Positions 31,164-31,211 of a stretch of 31,211 nucleotides of DNA are shown here, piece by piece; the first letter of the stretch is position 1, and every line of letters starts with the position of its first letter. The notes below the pieces were generated by a model. It searched no databases and was not told where the DNA came from. It saw only the letters and a list, made by a program, of their open reading frames with translations. Origin of the DNA: CAKOSP01 sp964369845 (GTDB lineage Bacteria > Bacillota_I > Bacilli_A > RF39 > UBA660); contig CAYJFJ010000014.1 of assembly GCA_964369845.1 (NCBI GenBank), forward strand, positions 1-31,211, written 5' to 3'. Both the position numbers and the translations under genes were made by a program.

Positions 31164-31211
31164 TGGTGGCTCCAGCAAGAATTGAACTTGCGACACAAGG
31201 ATTTTCAGTCC
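31164..31211 (-). tRNA. tRNA-Phe (anticodon GAA), 3' part only
   Basis: Read on the minus strand, the window edge contains GGACTGAAAATCC (anticodon loop with GAA), variable region, T-arm CAAG/TTCAATT/CTTG, acceptor strand TGGAGCC, discriminator A and encoded CCA. The 5' half lies outside the window. The anticodon-arm and variable-loop sequence match Bacillota tRNA-Phe closely. Confidence 0.92.

Noticed and set aside
1..31211. Use of TGA as tryptophan (Mollicutes code)
   Set aside because: Conserved Trp residues, for example in CotJB and SufS, are TGG, and no gene has an in-frame TGA where its family continues.

Overview
The window is a compact, very AT-rich (by eye well under 30% G+C) chromosomal segment from a low-GC Bacillota. 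The standard code fits throughout: Trp is TGG and no gene needs an in-frame TGA read through. Spore-coat homologues (CotJB, CotJC, a YutH/CotS-like protein), YutD, SufS/SufU, AddAB, TrmL and FtsK/SpoIIIE point to a spore-former lineage of Bacilli, perhaps one of the uncultured gut groups near Erysipelotrichales or RF39. That placement is inference. I see no phage, insertion sequence, CRISPR array or plasmid functions.

Layout. 1-252: tail of a tRNA cluster (partial Tyr, Gln, Lys) and its terminator. 299-4131: a small membrane protein, then trmL, a membrane-anchored thioredoxin-fold-like protein and ftsK on the minus strand. 4245-9762: a sporulation/envelope block in which two paralogous N-terminally anchored HExxH metallopeptidases flank cotJB-cotJC and a large surface protein. 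9813-13929: a DUF362 ferredoxin-domain protein, two unknown membrane proteins and, between them, an unusual HTH-NTPase-CYTH fusion. 14009-18110: a U32-family protein, a 28-codon ORF or small RNA locus with two hairpins, and a cytoplasmic transglutaminase-like protein. 18160-23542: addB-addA, both shorter than the Bacillus proteins. 23556-25874: rnr on the minus strand. 26112-27743: sufS-sufU without sufBCD. 27824-31105: a tail-anchored protein, yutD, a proline-rich repeat protein, a YutH-like coat protein and a YugI/CvfD-like S1 protein. 31164-31211: partial tRNA-Phe on the minus strand.

Organisation. Most genes are single transcription units with their own promoter and intrinsic terminator. 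The clear operons are cotJB-cotJC, addB-addA, sufS-sufU and the pair at 9813/10833; the gene at 27824 and yutD also look cotranscribed. Many promoters share an extended -10 of the form TATGNTATAAT placed only 15-25 nt before the start codon, predicting 5' leaders of about 10-18 nt. Several terminator hairpins contain the stop codon of the gene they end.

Most worth a second look: the paired metallopeptidases around cotJ, the HTH-AAA-CYTH fusion, the hairpin locus at 16224-16342, the possible CotJA-CotJB fusion, a perfect 26-bp palindrome inside the DUF362 gene, and the promoter architecture. None proves a new system on its own.
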